In this document: positions 62,829 through 64,000 of the stretch, in pieces
Layout: the number at the start of each line of letters is the position of its first letter
How positions within the stretch are numbered: the stretch's first letter is position 1
Source: Acidobacteriota bacterium
GTDB lineage: Bacteria > Acidobacteriota > Terriglobia > Terriglobales > Acidobacteriaceae
Direction of reading: 5' to 3'
NCBI GenBank assembly: GCA_018268755.1
Contig: JAFDVW010000019.1
Span: 88,348 to 152,347, forward strand
Length of the DNA stretch: 64,000 bases
The notes under the pieces: generated by a model
What the model saw: the letters and a program-made list of their open reading frames with translations, nothing else
What the model was told of the DNA's origin: nothing
The model's database searches: none
Program-made: the position numbers and the translations under genes

Positions 62829-63013
62829 CCGGGCAAGAACCGGGCAACAATCCCTTTAGTGTAGAAATTGGCACATGGCTTGTCGTTGGTGTCCGCCAAT
62901 CACCCCTGCAGGAAGGGGAAAATATGTTTCCTGGCTTCCCCCCACCGTTCGGTGCTATGGTGGAGGTAAATTTGTATTGCCCAGAGAGTGGAATTCCGGC
63001 GCAAGACGGAAAT

Positions 63014-63028
63014 CGGAGGTAGACTCCG
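63014..63028 (+). promoter_or_regulatory. Ribosome site inside a small hairpin
   Basis: CGGAG (63014-63018) pairs with CTCCG (63024-63028) directly before the ATG at 63029. The ribosome-binding GGAGG overlaps the 5' arm, so the stem could partly mask it. Confidence 0.4.
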
Positions 63029-64000
63029 ATGCGCAATCGGCCCGCTTTTCGTGAGGATGTTTCCCCCACCGCGATCGCTTCCTTTGGCGATTTTGTCGCT
63101 CCTGGCTTCTCCTGCGATTCTGAGCAAGTATTGACAGCGCTTGCCCAATCTCCCCGGCTCGGTTTCGGGATCATCGATCGCGATCTTCGCTTCCAGTTTG
63201 TGAACAAGGCGCTTGCCGCCATGCACGGAATGGAGCCGAAAGCGATGTTGGGCAAGACGTTGCGGCAATTACTGGGCACCGCAGCCGACCCCCTAGAGGC
63301 GGTGGCGCGACGAGTTTTTACCACAGGCCAGTTCCTGTCGGTCTGGCGCATAGCGGCCTGCCTGCCGCAAGGCCGGACAGTCCAGCTTCTGGACAACTTC
63401 CCGCTCAAGGGCGTCACCGGAGGCGTGCAACAGATCGCCGGCGTGATTCTGGACGTCTCAGGCGGGAGTGGCCTGGAAACACGGCTAGACCAAATCACAG
63501 CGCTGACCCCCAGCAAGAACAGCGCGATCGTGCATCATCATCCTGCCCTGCGTTTTGCTCTGTCGGTGGCCCTATTTCAGGGGCTGGAGAACAACCAGGC
63601 CGACATCGTACTCAGCGCCGCGCGATCACGCCAGGCGGTGTGCGGCGAATACCTGTGCCGGCAAGGAGAACGGTCCGACAAGTTGTATTTATTGAAAAAG
63701 GGACTGGTCAAGGTGGTCTCCAGCGCGGCCACCGGGCGAGAGGTATTGTTGCGTTGGGAGAGGCCCGGCGATGTATTCGGGCTGGGTACCTTTGCCCGAC
63801 GCCAGCTTTCGAATACCTGGAGCGCCCTGGCGGCCCAGCCGAGTGAAGTAATGGAGTGGGACCGGGCGGCCATCGAGCAGCTTTGTATGACCTGTCCTGG
63901 ATTTTGCCAAAACGCGGTTTGGATTGCGCTTCGCTGGGCCCACGAACTTCAAAACCGCGTGGAACAGATGGCTACGGAGCAGGTTGACCAGAGGCTGGCC
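63029..64000 (+). CDS. PAS plus cyclic-nucleotide-binding (Crp/Fnr-type) regulator, cut by window end
   Basis: An open frame of 324 codons runs from ATG at 63029 off the right edge without a stop. Residues about 35-155 form a PAS domain (LGFGIIDRDLRFQFVNKALAAM, then VQQIAGVILDV). Residues about 205-290 are a cNMP-binding beta-roll (YLCRQGERSDKLYLLKKGLVKVV, GREVLLRWERPGDVFGLG). The last residues (VEQMATEQVDQRLA) match the linker before the helix-turn-helix of Crp/Fnr regulators, which must lie beyond the window. PAS-Crp fusions are frequent in Acidobacteria. The beta-roll lacks an obvious cAMP phosphate-binding RxA signature, so the ligand is unknown. Confidence 0.82.
   Translation, partial: MRNRPAFREDVSPTAIASFGDFVAPGFSCDSEQVLTALAQSPRLGFGIIDRDLRFQFVNKALAAMHGMEPKAMLGKTLRQLLGTAADPLEAVARRVFTTGQFLSVWRIAACLPQGRTVQLLDNFPLKGVTGGVQQIAGVILDVSGGSGLETRLDQITALTPSKNSAIVHHHPALRFALSVALFQGLENNQADIVLSAARSRQAVCGEYLCRQGERSDKLYLLKKGLVKVVSSAATGREVLLRWERPGDVFGLGTFARRQLSNTWSALAAQPSEVMEWDRAAIEQLCMTCPGFCQNAVWIALRWAHELQNRVEQMATEQVDQRLA

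Overview
The window is about 60% GC and looks like a chromosome segment from a soil Acidobacteriota (Terriglobia/Bryobacterales-like). The placement is an inference. It rests on an Oar-type TonB-dependent receptor with an N-terminal carboxypeptidase-regulatory domain and no SusD partner, a VCBS/ASPIC-UnbV protein, many Tat-exported glycoside hydrolases, two GH172 (DUF2961) proteins, and a dispersed palindrome beginning CTGTCATCCTGAG of a kind common in that phylum. No rRNA, tRNA, CRISPR or insertion sequence was recognised.

Layout. 1-31.3 kb is a glycan and sugar-acid utilisation region: DHDPS-family aldolase/dehydratases, two GH172, GH27, an aldehyde dehydrogenase, an IlvD/EDD dehydratase, an FAD oxidoreductase, a TonB receptor, an enolase-superfamily dehydratase, two IclR regulators, a sodium:solute symporter, a large GH2 and a GH51. 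31.3-39.7 kb is a LacI-headed operon (cupin, enolase-superfamily dehydratase, SDR, large putative glycosidase) divergent from an alpha/beta hydrolase. 39.7-43.6 kb holds a palindromic repeat element and an ethanolamine permease-EutB-EutC cluster. 43.6-60.8 kb holds more exported carbohydrate enzymes: a glycosidase-FGE fusion, two tandem GH2 paralogues, GH28, an exo-glucosaminidase-type GH2 with a deacetylase, MarC, and another Tat GH2. 60.8-64 kb holds a hybrid histidine kinase divergent from a PAS-cNMP regulator cut by the window end.

The main discovery is a regulon visible in the DNA. A palindrome with consensus TTTCGGAATNNATTCCGAAA occurs 11 times, always in front of a carbohydrate gene or operon. 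At nine sites the order is the same: operator, 2-6 bp, a TTGACA-like -35, 17-18 bp, and a TAnnnT -10 reading into the carbohydrate gene. The regulated units include the receptor (outer membrane uptake), the symporter (inner membrane uptake), exported hydrolases and the oxidative catabolic enzymes. The two IclR proteins encoded inside the region are the obvious candidate regulators.

Working model (inference): side-chain sugars of a pectin- or arabinogalactan-like polymer (Araf by GH51/GH172, galactose by GH27/GH2, galacturonate by GH28) are released outside the cytoplasm, imported, oxidised to aldonic acids, dehydrated (IlvD/EDD or enolase superfamily), processed by DHDPS-family enzymes, and delivered to the TCA cycle as 2-oxoglutarate via the aldehyde dehydrogenase, or as pyruvate by aldol cleavage.
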